A stretch of DNA of 11,224 nt from Spirochaetales bacterium (GTDB lineage: Bacteria > Spirochaetota > Spirochaetia > ARS1246). Where the stretch lies: NCBI GenBank assembly GCA_016930115.1, contig JAFGHN010000195.1:1-11224 (forward strand), written 5' to 3'. A program made the position numbers and the translations under genes. Of this stretch, positions 1 through 7,311 are shown piece after piece (position 1 is the stretch's first letter; each line of letters starts with the position of its first letter). The notes under the pieces are model-generated. The model saw only the letters and a list, made by a program, of their open reading frames with translations, was not told the origin of the DNA and searched no databases.

Positions 1-330
1 CGAATCAATCCGGATTTGCGTGTTCTCCCGTAATTTTACCTGGGCGTTCTCGTTCAGGCGGATCACCGCAATGCTCCGGCTCGCCGTGACGACAAGGTCA
101 CCGGCTTCGAGAGGCTCTCCAAAATCAGCGAAGAACTCTTCCCGGTCACGTATAACGGTGACATCGCCTTCGAAATATTCGACGAACGCCTGGTCGGCAA
201 AGAGAGGCGCCGCGGCGATCGCGATAAGCATTGTCAATGCCGCTATCAGCGTGCGCTGAGTACCAGTGCGGCTGGCTCCGTACAATACTGTCTCATTAAG
301 ACCTCGTGATGATTGACCGCCGCCCTTCAT
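1..330 (-). CDS. FecR-domain secreted protein, N-terminal part (cut by window edge)
   Basis: The frame is open from an ATG at 330 to the left edge, so only the first 110 residues are seen. An n-region of about 27 residues is followed by a hydrophobic stretch (TLIAALTMLIAIAAAPLFA, about residues 27-45) that reads as a Sec signal peptide with cleavage after FA. Next comes a FecR-like beta-rich start: FVEYFEGDVTVIR, then PLEAGDLVVTASRSIAVI and KLRENTQIRI. Such domains occur in periplasmic or surface proteins, not only in FecR sigma-regulators, and no sigma factor lies beside it, so the role is unknown. An AGGA lies 11 nt upstream of the ATG. An in-frame ATG at 357 would lie upstream of the transcription start predicted from the candidate promoter, so 330 is preferred. 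It is divergent from the cyclase gene. The family call is fairly safe; the function is not assigned. Confidence 0.72.
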   Translation of the reverse strand, partial: MKGGGQSSRGLNETVLYGASRTGTQRTLIAALTMLIAIAAAPLFADQAFVEYFEGDVTVIRDREEFFADFGEPLEAGDLVVTASRSIAVIRLNENAQVKLRENTQIRIDS

Positions 331-360
331 GAACGGTCTTATCCTGACTATTTTCATCAG

Positions 361-388
361 ATTAAATGTGACTAGGTTTCAGTGGGAA
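361..388 (-). promoter_or_regulatory. Candidate sigma-70 promoter for the FecR-domain gene
   Basis: Read on the minus strand, TTCCCA (383-388) and TTTAAT (361-366) are separated by 16 bp. They match the -35 consensus at 4 of 6 positions and the -10 at 5 of 6. Initiation would fall near 354, about 24 nt before the ATG at 330. This is a pattern match only; the genus-specific consensus is unknown. Confidence 0.3.
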
Positions 389-476
389 GTCAAGGGAGAC
401 TGTGTCGCTTGCCGGCCAGGGAATATTCATTTACACCGGAACGGCTAACGACTATCATGTTTACACGAGGCGAATC

Positions 477-3400
477 GTGGAAACCGCTGAGTCGCGGGCC
501 GTTCCCACCGGTACTGTTACATTTTTGTTCACTGATATCGTTGGCAGCACCGCTTTGTGGGAGACATATCCGGAAAGCATGTCCCAGGCAATTGCTCGTC
601 ACGATAAGTTACTCTATCACGTAATCGAAAGCAACGGCGGATACGTTTTTAAGACGGTCGGTGATGCCTTCTGCGCAGCATTTTCGAGTGCGCAAGCGGC
701 GCTGCGGACCGCGATATCGATCCGCGAAACCTTGGCGGCAGAACCATGGAGTAATTGCACCATACGTATCAGGACAGGAATCCACACTGGAACGGCGGAA
801 GAACGTAACGGAGACTACTTCGGTACAACCCTGAACCGCACCGCGCGCATCATGTCCGCCGGTTCCGGCGATCAGATACTACTTTCGGCCGCAACGAGGG
901 AGTTGCTGGGAAAAGAACTGCCGTTCAATATCAGATTGTGCGATCTTGGCCTGAAACGGCTCAAAGATCTGTCGGCGCCTCAGCACATCTGGCAGGTGGA
1001 CCAGGAAACCTGGCCTTCAGAATACCCGCCCTTGCGAGCTCTTGACTCCTGGCCCAATAATCTCCCCTTTCTCTTCACCACTTTCATCGGGAGGGAGAAA
1101 GAAATATCGGAAATAACGAAGCTTCTATCTGAAACGCGCCTTGTCACGATTCATGGCCCCGGTGGAACCGGTAAGACCCGTCTTGTTCTCGAATGCACAG
1201 CGGAGCTCACTGTTTTGTGTACCGACGGCGCCTGGTTTGTTGACCTCTCCCGGATCGATAACGGCAGACAGATCGGCAGCGCCTGTCTACATGCATTGGG
1301 GATGCCTGAAGACCCGGTTACGCGTGAAGAAGATGCTCTCGTATCACGGCTGCGCGAAGCAAAAGCGCTCGTGATCCTCGATAACTGCGAGCATGTTATC
1401 GATGAGTGTGCTTCGTTTGCGGAAACACTCCTTAAGAGGTGTGAACGCTTGCGTATTCTCGCGACGAGCCGTGAGAGCCTTATGGTCCAAGGTGAACGTA
1501 CTTACCGGCTGGATCCGTTGGCTGTGCCGGTCCAGACGCAGGATGCCCTTGATATCCATACCCTTTCCCGTTGCGACGCCGTCAGATTATTCTCCGAGCG
1601 TGCAGCTGAAACGGGAACGGACTTCCGGCTTGATTGCAGCACCGCTCCATTTGTAGTCGATATTTGCGCCCGACTTAACGGCTTACCCCTGGCGCTCGAG
1701 CTGGCCGCTGCCCAGCTTCGCTTCATGACCATAAAGGACCTCGCGGATAGGCTTCAAGGTTCTTTTGAAATCCTCAAATCGACCTACCGCACAACACCAC
1801 AGCGGCAAAAAACCCTTACCACACTTCTGGATTGGAGCTGGCAGTTGCTTGACGAGAGTGAGAAATCAACATGGCGACGTCTTTCGTTGTTCAAAGGCGG
1901 GTTTTCGGCAGCTGCCATCGACGCCGTTGCCGGCCGTGAAAGCAGGCAGGCGCTGGAAGCATTGGTGCAGAAATCAATAGTGAAACTCGATGCCTCTCCG
2001 GACGCGGAGGGACGATATTCGATGTTCGATATCATTCGGCGATATGGTCTCAACAAGCTTCAAGAAAGCAATGACAGAGAAACGGCTCTTTCCGAATACT
2101 TTGCCTATTATATCCGGTTTACAGAATCCCTTCGTGACGCTCTGGCGATTGTTAAGGACGCTGAGGTATTTGCAGAAATGGCGGCAGAACTCACAAATCT
2201 TCGGTTTGCATATGAGATAGCTATTAACGATAACCGGCACCTTTCCGATGCAACGGAAATATTTATAAACCTGTTCGACTATTATGGCAGCGGTCATGCG
2301 AACATCCATGATGCGGATAATATAAGACGAACGTTGTGGTCCCGGCGTGAACTCCTATCTTCACATGTTCAGGGATATTTGCTTGCAGCGGATATACGTA
2401 TCCAAATTTTGCGATTTGCAGTGAGCGACGACTTACTTACCGCCACTGATAAAGCACTCGTAGTTGCCCACTCGTGTGATGACCGGCTACTCATAGCCAG
2501 GATTTTCAATATGCGCACTGAAGTGAATGGCATTATGAGAAATTGCGAGCAGAGTGCCAGAGACGCGCTGCAAGTCCTCGATCTGTTTCAACAAGATCAC
2601 AACGACAGGCAGGAATGTGAAGCCTACGTAGGATTGGGGATGGCGATTTCGAGTTCGTATTGGTGGGGTCCCCGCATAAACCTCCGCGAGATTGCCGGCG
2701 ACCGTGCATGGTATCCCGTTAAGATTGACTGCAGTACCGGATTACTTGAGTTATCGTCAGCATGCCTGCATTCGGCTCTTTTGCTCGCAGAGAAAATCGG
2801 TGATATGAACCAGAAAGCCTGGGCGCTGTTCGGTTTTTCGGAGATTTCCCGTCTGAAAGGCGAAGTAGATGTGGCAAAACAGCAAGCCCTGACCAGCCTC
2901 GCTCTGTTCCACGCGCTGAAACTGCGCCATCAGGAATGGCAGCTTCACCTTCATTTAGCAGACCTTTGCACGATGTCCGGCGACAGGAGAGGGATGTTCG
3001 AGCATGTCGAGATATGTACGCAAATAGACAAGGAAATCGGCAGTGAATCGCTCGCAATTTCCGGTCTTCTTCATTTCGCAAATTATGAAATTCACTTTGC
3101 CGAGTGGGACGCGGTAGAGAGGATCTGCCTGGAAGGACTCGAGAGTGCCGGTGACGAGTCTCGAGCCCGGCAATTATTTCTCTTATTGCTCGCCGTTGCT
3201 TCTGTTGAGAAGGGAGCTTATAAAGAAGCAGAAAAGCTGCTTTTTAGAAGTATCGCGATGTACGAGGGCAAATCGCCCACCAAGCCTGACGCGCTCAGCA
3301 GTTTCGTTGCGGTTCAGGCAAGAATCCGGCTGGTTACAAATGCAGCGCCGGAAGAATCAGCCCGTGCGGCGGGCGCACTTTTGGCGTACAATGATCGAAA

Positions 3401-3725
3401 TCTGCCCAAACTCACTTGTGACAACTCACCGTCAAAAAATTCGGAATGGAAAGTGCCGGAGACAATTGAATGGGCAAGGCCATGGGAATTTCACTGGGAC
3501 ACGGCCTTTTTGACTCGCCGGGTTCTTATGGGGTTGCTGCAGGATGTTTCAGGAAGATTCGAGCCCGGTAATCTTGCGGAATTGCTCAATGAAGGCCGCA
3601 AACGGCCGCTAAAAGCCTTTGCATCGGAGTATTTCCAGGTTGAAGGGCTCAACATTATGGACGATATCGTGCCGCGTAGCTCCGCTGATACCAAACAACA
3701 GAGACAACGGATATTTGATGAATGA
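477..3725 (+). CDS. Class III adenylate/guanylate cyclase fused to NB-ARC/AAA-like ATPase and helical repeat region
   Basis: A signalling protein of 1082 residues. Residues 10-175 are a class III cyclase domain: FTDIVGST with metal Asp20, FKTVGD with Lys59 and metal Asp63, GDYFG, and the transition-state pair Asn120/Arg124 in LNRTAR. All expected catalytic residues are present, so it is probably active; Lys59 points to ATP and hence cAMP. Residues 203-500 are a STAND-type NTPase with Walker A GPGGTGKT (227-234), Walker B LVILDN (298-303) and ATSR (329-332), followed by a helical arm. The remaining ~550 residues are alpha-helical and TPR/MalT-like, probably a ligand or partner sensor. No HTH or membrane segment is seen. 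I chose GTG 477 because GAGG sits 6 nt upstream and the cyclase motif starts soon after. A GTG at 402 in the same frame is possible (1107 residues), but AAGGGAG lies only 3 nt before it. The input signal is unknown. Confidence 0.9.
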   Translation: METAESRAVPTGTVTFLFTDIVGSTALWETYPESMSQAIARHDKLLYHVIESNGGYVFKTVGDAFCAAFSSAQAALRTAISIRETLAAEPWSNCTIRIRTGIHTGTAEERNGDYFGTTLNRTARIMSAGSGDQILLSAATRELLGKELPFNIRLCDLGLKRLKDLSAPQHIWQVDQETWPSEYPPLRALDSWPNNLPFLFTTFIGREKEISEITKLLSETRLVTIHGPGGTGKTRLVLECTAELTVLCTDGAWFVDLSRIDNGRQIGSACLHALGMPEDPVTREEDALVSRLREAKALVILDNCEHVIDECASFAETLLKRCERLRILATSRESLMVQGERTYRLDPLAVPVQTQDALDIHTLSRCDAVRLFSERAAETGTDFRLDCSTAPFVVDICARLNGLPLALELAAAQLRFMTIKDLADRLQGSFEILKSTYRTTPQRQKTLTTLLDWSWQLLDESEKSTWRRLSLFKGGFSAAAIDAVAGRESRQALEALVQKSIVKLDASPDAEGRYSMFDIIRRYGLNKLQESNDRETALSEYFAYYIRFTESLRDALAIVKDAEVFAEMAAELTNLRFAYEIAINDNRHLSDATEIFINLFDYYGSGHANIHDADNIRRTLWSRRELLSSHVQGYLLAADIRIQILRFAVSDDLLTATDKALVVAHSCDDRLLIARIFNMRTEVNGIMRNCEQSARDALQVLDLFQQDHNDRQECEAYVGLGMAISSSYWWGPRINLREIAGDRAWYPVKIDCSTGLLELSSACLHSALLLAEKIGDMNQKAWALFGFSEISRLKGEVDVAKQQALTSLALFHALKLRHQEWQLHLHLADLCTMSGDRRGMFEHVEICTQIDKEIGSESLAISGLLHFANYEIHFAEWDAVERICLEGLESAGDESRARQLFLLLLAVASVEKGAYKEAEKLLFRSIAMYEGKSPTKPDALSSFVAVQARIRLVTNAAPEESARAAGALLAYNDRNLPKLTCDNSPSKNSEWKVPETIEWARPWEFHWDTAFLTRRVLMGLLQDVSGRFEPGNLAELLNEGRKRPLKAFASEYFQVEGLNIMDDIVPRSSADTKQQRQRIFDE

Positions 3726-3778
3726 GGTCCGGCGCGACCAACATTGAGCCGGGCAGCCAAAACGGGCTCTCGAACGTT

Positions 3779-4990
3779 TCAAACGTCTGCCGGTTGCACT
3801 TCTGCACTCCGAAAGAACAGCCCCGGCCTCACTATCTTTCGCCAGATGAAAAAGGTTGCCCAGACCAGGATCAGGGCCGCGGCGGCGCCCGGCGCCCAAT
3901 CGCCGATTTGAGAAAGCAGAAGCCCGCCCAACGCCGGCGCAATGATCCCGTTCAAACTCTCGAGGGACGCAGATAATCCAAGTGCGCCGCCGATCTCTTC
4001 GGGTTTTACCGATTTCGACAGAAGACTCCGGTTCACTACTCCCAGAACTCCTCCGCCGAGGGCGATGGGAACCAGAGCAATCAGAAGAAACCACACCGTT
4101 GATGCCACGGCCCAGAGAACAAAGCCGATGGCAAGAAGGACACCGGATGCGAGCATGAGTTTCGTTTCAGAAAACCGTTTTGTGAGAACACCGATCAAGC
4201 CACCCTGCACGCCCGCGGCAAGCACGCCCACATAAGCTAATATATATCCGCGGGTATCCGCCCCTATTCCCAACCGCTCCTTCGCCACCAGGCTGAACAT
4301 CGTCTGAAACATGATAAACGCGAGACTATACAACGCGATAACGTGCAAGACCGATCCGGTCTGTCGTTTCTTTAACGCTTCCCAAAGCAGCCTGACACTG
4401 AACTTCCGCCTTGGGTTCGCCGCCATCTCCGCGCGTCTTTCAGCCGTCAGACTCTCTGGCAACACGAAGGCGATGAGGAGCAGGTTGAGGAAGGCGACAC
4501 CGGCGGCGGCGAAGGCCGGCGCCGAAAGGCTGAACCTCGAAAGCAGTCCCCCAAACAGAGGCCCTAAAATAAAACCGAGACCGAAGGCCGCGCCGATCAG
4601 GCCAAGGCCCTTTGCGCGTTCCTCGTCGGTAGTTACATCGGCGATATAGGACTGAGCCACCGTTATGTTACCCCCGGTGAGGCCGTCCAAGATCCTGCTC
4701 AAGAAAACCACCGGGAGCACCCAGGCGGTTCCGAGCAAAAGCAGCGACAGGAATGTTCCGCCAATCGAAATCAGGAGCAAAGGTTTTCGCCCGTACTTGT
4801 CGGACAGACGCCCGACAATGGGGGCGGCGAAAAACTGCCCGAGAGCATAAGCGCTTGCCAACAGACCGACCAAGGCGGGCGCGCCGCCGAAACGGGCGAT
4901 GTAATCCGGGAGCAGCGGGATAATAAAACCGAAACCCACCATGTCCATGAAGACGACGCTGAATAAGAGTAAGAGGGAGCGTTTTTTCAT
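3779..4990 (-). CDS. MFS transporter, TetA/MdtG-like drug:H+ antiporter family
   Basis: A 403-residue inner-membrane protein of the size expected for 12 membrane helices. Helix 1 contains FMDMVGFGFIIPLLPDY, typical of the Tet/MdtG group. Motif A, GRLSDKYGRK (60-69), lies in the loop after helix 2. An antiporter motif C, GFILGPLFGG (139-148), lies in helix 5. A second-half motif A is much degraded. The expected role is proton-driven export of a small amphipathic molecule; the substrate cannot be read from sequence. The frame is open to 5170, but residues before MKKRSLLLLF are unlike a transporter N-terminus, so ATG 4990 is chosen although no clear Shine-Dalgarno precedes it. It converges with the cyclase gene (53-bp gap) and diverges from the glycosyltransferase gene (86-bp gap), so export of the neighbouring cluster's product is possible but unproven. 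Confidence 0.9.
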   Translation of the reverse strand: MKKRSLLLLFSVVFMDMVGFGFIIPLLPDYIARFGGAPALVGLLASAYALGQFFAAPIVGRLSDKYGRKPLLLISIGGTFLSLLLLGTAWVLPVVFLSRILDGLTGGNITVAQSYIADVTTDEERAKGLGLIGAAFGLGFILGPLFGGLLSRFSLSAPAFAAAGVAFLNLLLIAFVLPESLTAERRAEMAANPRRKFSVRLLWEALKKRQTGSVLHVIALYSLAFIMFQTMFSLVAKERLGIGADTRGYILAYVGVLAAGVQGGLIGVLTKRFSETKLMLASGVLLAIGFVLWAVASTVWFLLIALVPIALGGGVLGVVNRSLLSKSVKPEEIGGALGLSASLESLNGIIAPALGGLLLSQIGDWAPGAAAALILVWATFFIWRKIVRPGLFFRSAEVQPADV

Positions 4991-5076
4991 AACGGCATGA
5001 GTATACTGAGGGTGCGAGCTTAAAGTGAACAGAAATCGTTTACAAGAAACCCATCGGGTTGTAACCTGATCCGTCA

Positions 5077-6144
5077 ATGGCGAATTTTGCATTTGTCGTA
5101 TACGGCGATATTCAAAGGGTAACCGGCGGGAACTACTACGACCGCATGCTGATCCGCGCGCTCGAAGCACGCGGTTATACGGTTACGGTGGTAAGCCCGC
5201 AAGATCTCAAAACGCAGCAAACATCCGGGAACAAACCGCTTGAACTGGACGTGTGCATCGTTGATGAGCTCTGCCATCCCGATTTTTGTTCGGGGAAGGA
5301 TTTTGCCGGGTTCGCGGAAGACACTCTTCTTGTCGCGATGGTACATCATCTCGCGGCGCAGGAACGCCTCTCCCCCGCCGCCCGCACGCGGCACCTGCTT
5401 CAGGAACGCCGTTTCTTAAGACCCGTGGATTACTGCATCTGCAACTCTGTAGCTACCGATACGGCGGTACGCGGAATCGGTGGTTACAAAGGCCCGGGCG
5501 GAATCGCCGTTCCGGGGGTTTCGCGAGCCGGCGCCGGAACGGCCGGGCGTGGGGCCGCCGAATCCAAACTTCATACCGGCGGCCCGGTGCAGCTTCTTGC
5601 TTTGGGGAATGTGATTCCGAGAAAAGGCATCCACCACGTCATTGCGAGCATGGCGATCGAACCGCCCCTACCGTGTACGTTGGTTGTGGCCGGAAACACG
5701 GAGGTTTACCCGCGGTACACCGAAAAGCTTTGCAAACAGGTAGCAAAGCTCGGCCTTCAGGAAAAAGTCACTTTTCGGGGTTTCGTCGGCGAGGAGGAGA
5801 AGCAACGTTTGCTCGCGGCAGCCGACTTCTTGACGGTTCCGTCGGACCACGAAGGCTACGGGATTGTCTATCTGGAAGCGATGGAATACGGGACCGTCCC
5901 GGTCGCGTCGCGTTCGGGCGGCGCCGGGGAAGTCATCAGAGACGGCCGTAACGGCTTTCTTGTCCCGCCTCGATCACCACAATCGATATACCGGATAGTT
6001 GCAGACTGTCTTCGAAAGCCGGATTTGTACAACGAGCTTTCCGGGAATGCAAGAAAAACGTGGGAACAGCACCCTTCGTGGGAGGCCACTTTCGAAGAAG
6101 TTATTGATGATCTTGAGAAAATGACACGGAAGAAAACCTTATAG
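5077..6144 (+). CDS. Family 4 glycosyltransferase (GT-B fold)
   Basis: A soluble protein of 355 residues, expected to transfer a sugar from a nucleotide-sugar donor with retention. The N-terminal acceptor half holds a TGGNYYDRMLIRALEARGY segment (16-34), the usual loop and first helix. The donor half opens with LALGNVIPRKGIHHVI (174-189), followed by HEGYGIVYLEAMEYG (258-272), whose Glu259 and Glu267 form the E-x7-E motif, and GRNGFLVPP (290-298). The region around 145-170 is rich in Gly and Ala and may be a flexible linker between the halves. ATG 5077 lacks an evident Shine-Dalgarno. The gene converges on the gtp-cyclohydrolase-II operon with a 48-bp gap. From memory, similar GT4 genes accompany the PTPS/RibA-type cluster in actinomycetes, which suggests it glycosylates that product (inference). 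Sugar and acceptor are unknown. Confidence 0.88.
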   Translation: MANFAFVVYGDIQRVTGGNYYDRMLIRALEARGYTVTVVSPQDLKTQQTSGNKPLELDVCIVDELCHPDFCSGKDFAGFAEDTLLVAMVHHLAAQERLSPAARTRHLLQERRFLRPVDYCICNSVATDTAVRGIGGYKGPGGIAVPGVSRAGAGTAGRGAAESKLHTGGPVQLLALGNVIPRKGIHHVIASMAIEPPLPCTLVVAGNTEVYPRYTEKLCKQVAKLGLQEKVTFRGFVGEEEKQRLLAAADFLTVPSDHEGYGIVYLEAMEYGTVPVASRSGGAGEVIRDGRNGFLVPPRSPQSIYRIVADCLRKPDLYNELSGNARKTWEQHPSWEATFEEVIDDLEKMTRKKTL

Positions 6145-6192
6145 GCCGCAGACACGATAATCAAAAGTCGGCAATGGTCTGTCAGCAGCGTG

Positions 6193-6894
6193 CTAACTTC
6201 CGACCGTGGCCTCCACGGCCCCTACCACAAACGCCGGCAGGCTGTTGCTGTTGTCAAACACGTGCCTCATTTTCTTCTTTTTGGTATCCAGGTAGAACTT
6301 ATTGTGAGGATTCGCCCTGACGGTTACCGGCACCCGGCCCAGTATCTCTATCCCCGCTTTCCGCAATTGTTCAAACTTATCCGGGTTGTTGCTCAAAAGC
6401 CGGATGCTCCTGATTCCAAGAAGGTTCAGCATATTGGCCGCCAATTCGTAACTTCTCGAATCGGCGGGAAAGCCGAGCTCCACGTTGGCCTCAACGGTGT
6501 CCAATCCTTCCTGCTGTAATCTGTAGGCGTTAATCTTGTTGATGAGGCCTATTCCCCTTCCCTCTTGCCGCAGATACAGCACGACCCCGGTCCCTGCCTT
6601 CTCAATATACTCCAGCGCGTTTTCAAGTTGGTTCCTGCAATCACACCGGAGTGATCCCAGGACGTCCCCGGTGTGACACTCCGAATGAATACGGCAGGGT
6701 ATGTTCCTGCCGCCGGTTATGTCACCCTTGATGATCGCGGTATGTTCCTTTCCGGTATCTTCGTCGAAAAATCCGACGATCTTGAAGTGGCCGAACTTCG
6801 ACGGCAGGTCCGCTTCGGCCGCCATCGTGATGTTTTTGTAACGTTTCGGCGAGATCAGAATTCCTCTGTGCTTTTCATTGTATGCGACATCCAT
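6193..6894 (-). CDS. ribA: GTP cyclohydrolase II (RibA family), stand-alone
   Basis: A cytosolic zinc enzyme of 233 residues. The family opens GTP to 2,5-diamino-6-ribosylamino-4(3H)-pyrimidinone 5'-phosphate, formate and pyrophosphate. The zinc cysteines are Cys73, Cys84 and Cys86 (SECHTGDVLGSLRCDC). RQEGRGIGLINKINAYRLQ carries Tyr124, equivalent to E. coli Tyr105; Asp145 and Arg147 (FPADSR) and SNNPDK complete the active site. Compared with E. coli RibA (196 residues) it has about 30 extra N-terminal residues and a short C-terminal tail, and there is no fused RibB domain. The start is clear: AGGAG at 6901-6905 lies 6 nt before the ATG, which overlaps the stop of the upstream PTPS-like gene by one base (TAATG). 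It is the last gene of the operon. The context suggests a specialised paralogue rather than the vitamin B2 enzyme, but the residues fit normal GCH II chemistry. Confidence 0.93.
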   Translation of the reverse strand: MDVAYNEKHRGILISPKRYKNITMAAEADLPSKFGHFKIVGFFDEDTGKEHTAIIKGDITGGRNIPCRIHSECHTGDVLGSLRCDCRNQLENALEYIEKAGTGVVLYLRQEGRGIGLINKINAYRLQQEGLDTVEANVELGFPADSRSYELAANMLNLLGIRSIRLLSNNPDKFEQLRKAGIEILGRVPVTVRANPHNKFYLDTKKKKMRHVFDNSNSLPAFVVGAVEATVGS

Positions 6895-7310
6895 TATCTA
6901 CTCCTGACCGTGGAAAAGCCGCCGTCGACACCTGCCCAGGCGTGCTCGTTTTCCCAGATCCTCACTTCCATTCTTGAAATCCTGCCGGTATCGGACTTTT
7001 CCATGGCGCCATTCACAGCCGATTGGAGCGACTCGAAAACATACCCGCAGAGATACTCAAGGCTCGTTGTTTTTTCCTTGAACCATGAGATGTCGTTGAG
7101 AACTTTCCCGGCCATATCGCTGAATAGCTCGTCCCGTATGCGTTCAAGCACGCTAATATCGAGAGAGAACCCCCGTTCATCGAGTTTCTCCACCCACAAG
7201 GTCCATTCGAGACGGTAGCCATGGGGATGCGGTTCTTTTTCTTCCGGCGGCACGTCCCCCACCATCGAGTGAATAGCGGTAAAATCGCCCGTAACTCCAA
7301 CTGCGTACAA
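6894..7310 (-). CDS. 6-pyruvoyl-tetrahydropterin synthase / QueD-like protein with substituted catalytic residues
   Basis: A protein of 138 residues with the T-fold layout of PTPS/QueD. Zinc ligands His14 (FTAIHSM), His28 and His30 (HPHGYRLEW) are kept, as are LDISVLE, LND (71-73), a TTSLEYL stretch matching the PTSE-type motif, and a late Glu120 (RIWEN) where family members anchor the pterin ring. By alignment with E. coli QueD, the catalytic Cys27 becomes Glu24 and the Asp70-His71 pair becomes Ala67-Gly68. It should therefore bind zinc and a pterin-like ligand, but the usual side-chain cleavage is doubtful. Start: TTG 7310 with GGGAG ending 6 nt upstream, one base after the stop of the fusion gene. 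Its own stop overlaps the ribA start, so the three genes are probably translationally coupled. From memory it resembles the S. coelicolor SCO6650 type. Confidence 0.87.
   Translation of the reverse strand: MYAVGVTGDFTAIHSMVGDVPPEEKEPHPHGYRLEWTLWVEKLDERGFSLDISVLERIRDELFSDMAGKVLNDISWFKEKTTSLEYLCGYVFESLQSAVNGAMEKSDTGRISRMEVRIWENEHAWAGVDGGFSTVRSR
6901..6905 (-). promoter_or_regulatory. Shine-Dalgarno of ribA inside the preceding gene
   Basis: AGGAG lies 6 nt before the ribA ATG and within the last codons of the PTPS-like gene, whose TAA shares its final A with that ATG. This fixes the ribA start and implies coupled translation. Confidence 0.75.
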
Positions 7311-7311
7311 C

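Noticed and set aside
3746..3769. GAGCC/GGCTC inverted repeat between the convergent cyclase and MFS genes, possible terminator
   Set aside because: Only five pairs around a 14-base loop and no T-run on either side.
3774..3786. 13-bp palindrome ACGTTT-C-AAACGT over the MFS stop codon
   Set aside because: A one-base loop cannot form a terminator hairpin, and a palindrome this short can occur by chance.
5041..5067. Promoter TTTACA-17 bp-TAACCT for the glycosyltransferase
   Set aside because: The -10 matches only 3 of 6 and lies about 10 nt from the ATG, which would leave almost no leader.
5286..5951. 221-codon plus-strand frame within the glycosyltransferase gene
   Set aside because: Arg/Gly-rich shadow in another frame of a clear GT4 gene; no family motif or start signal.
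6145..6192. Possible bidirectional terminator between glycosyltransferase and ribA
   Set aside because: AGCA-GCG-TGCT is a four-pair stem without a T-run, and the longer GTCGG/CCGAC pairing has a very large loop.
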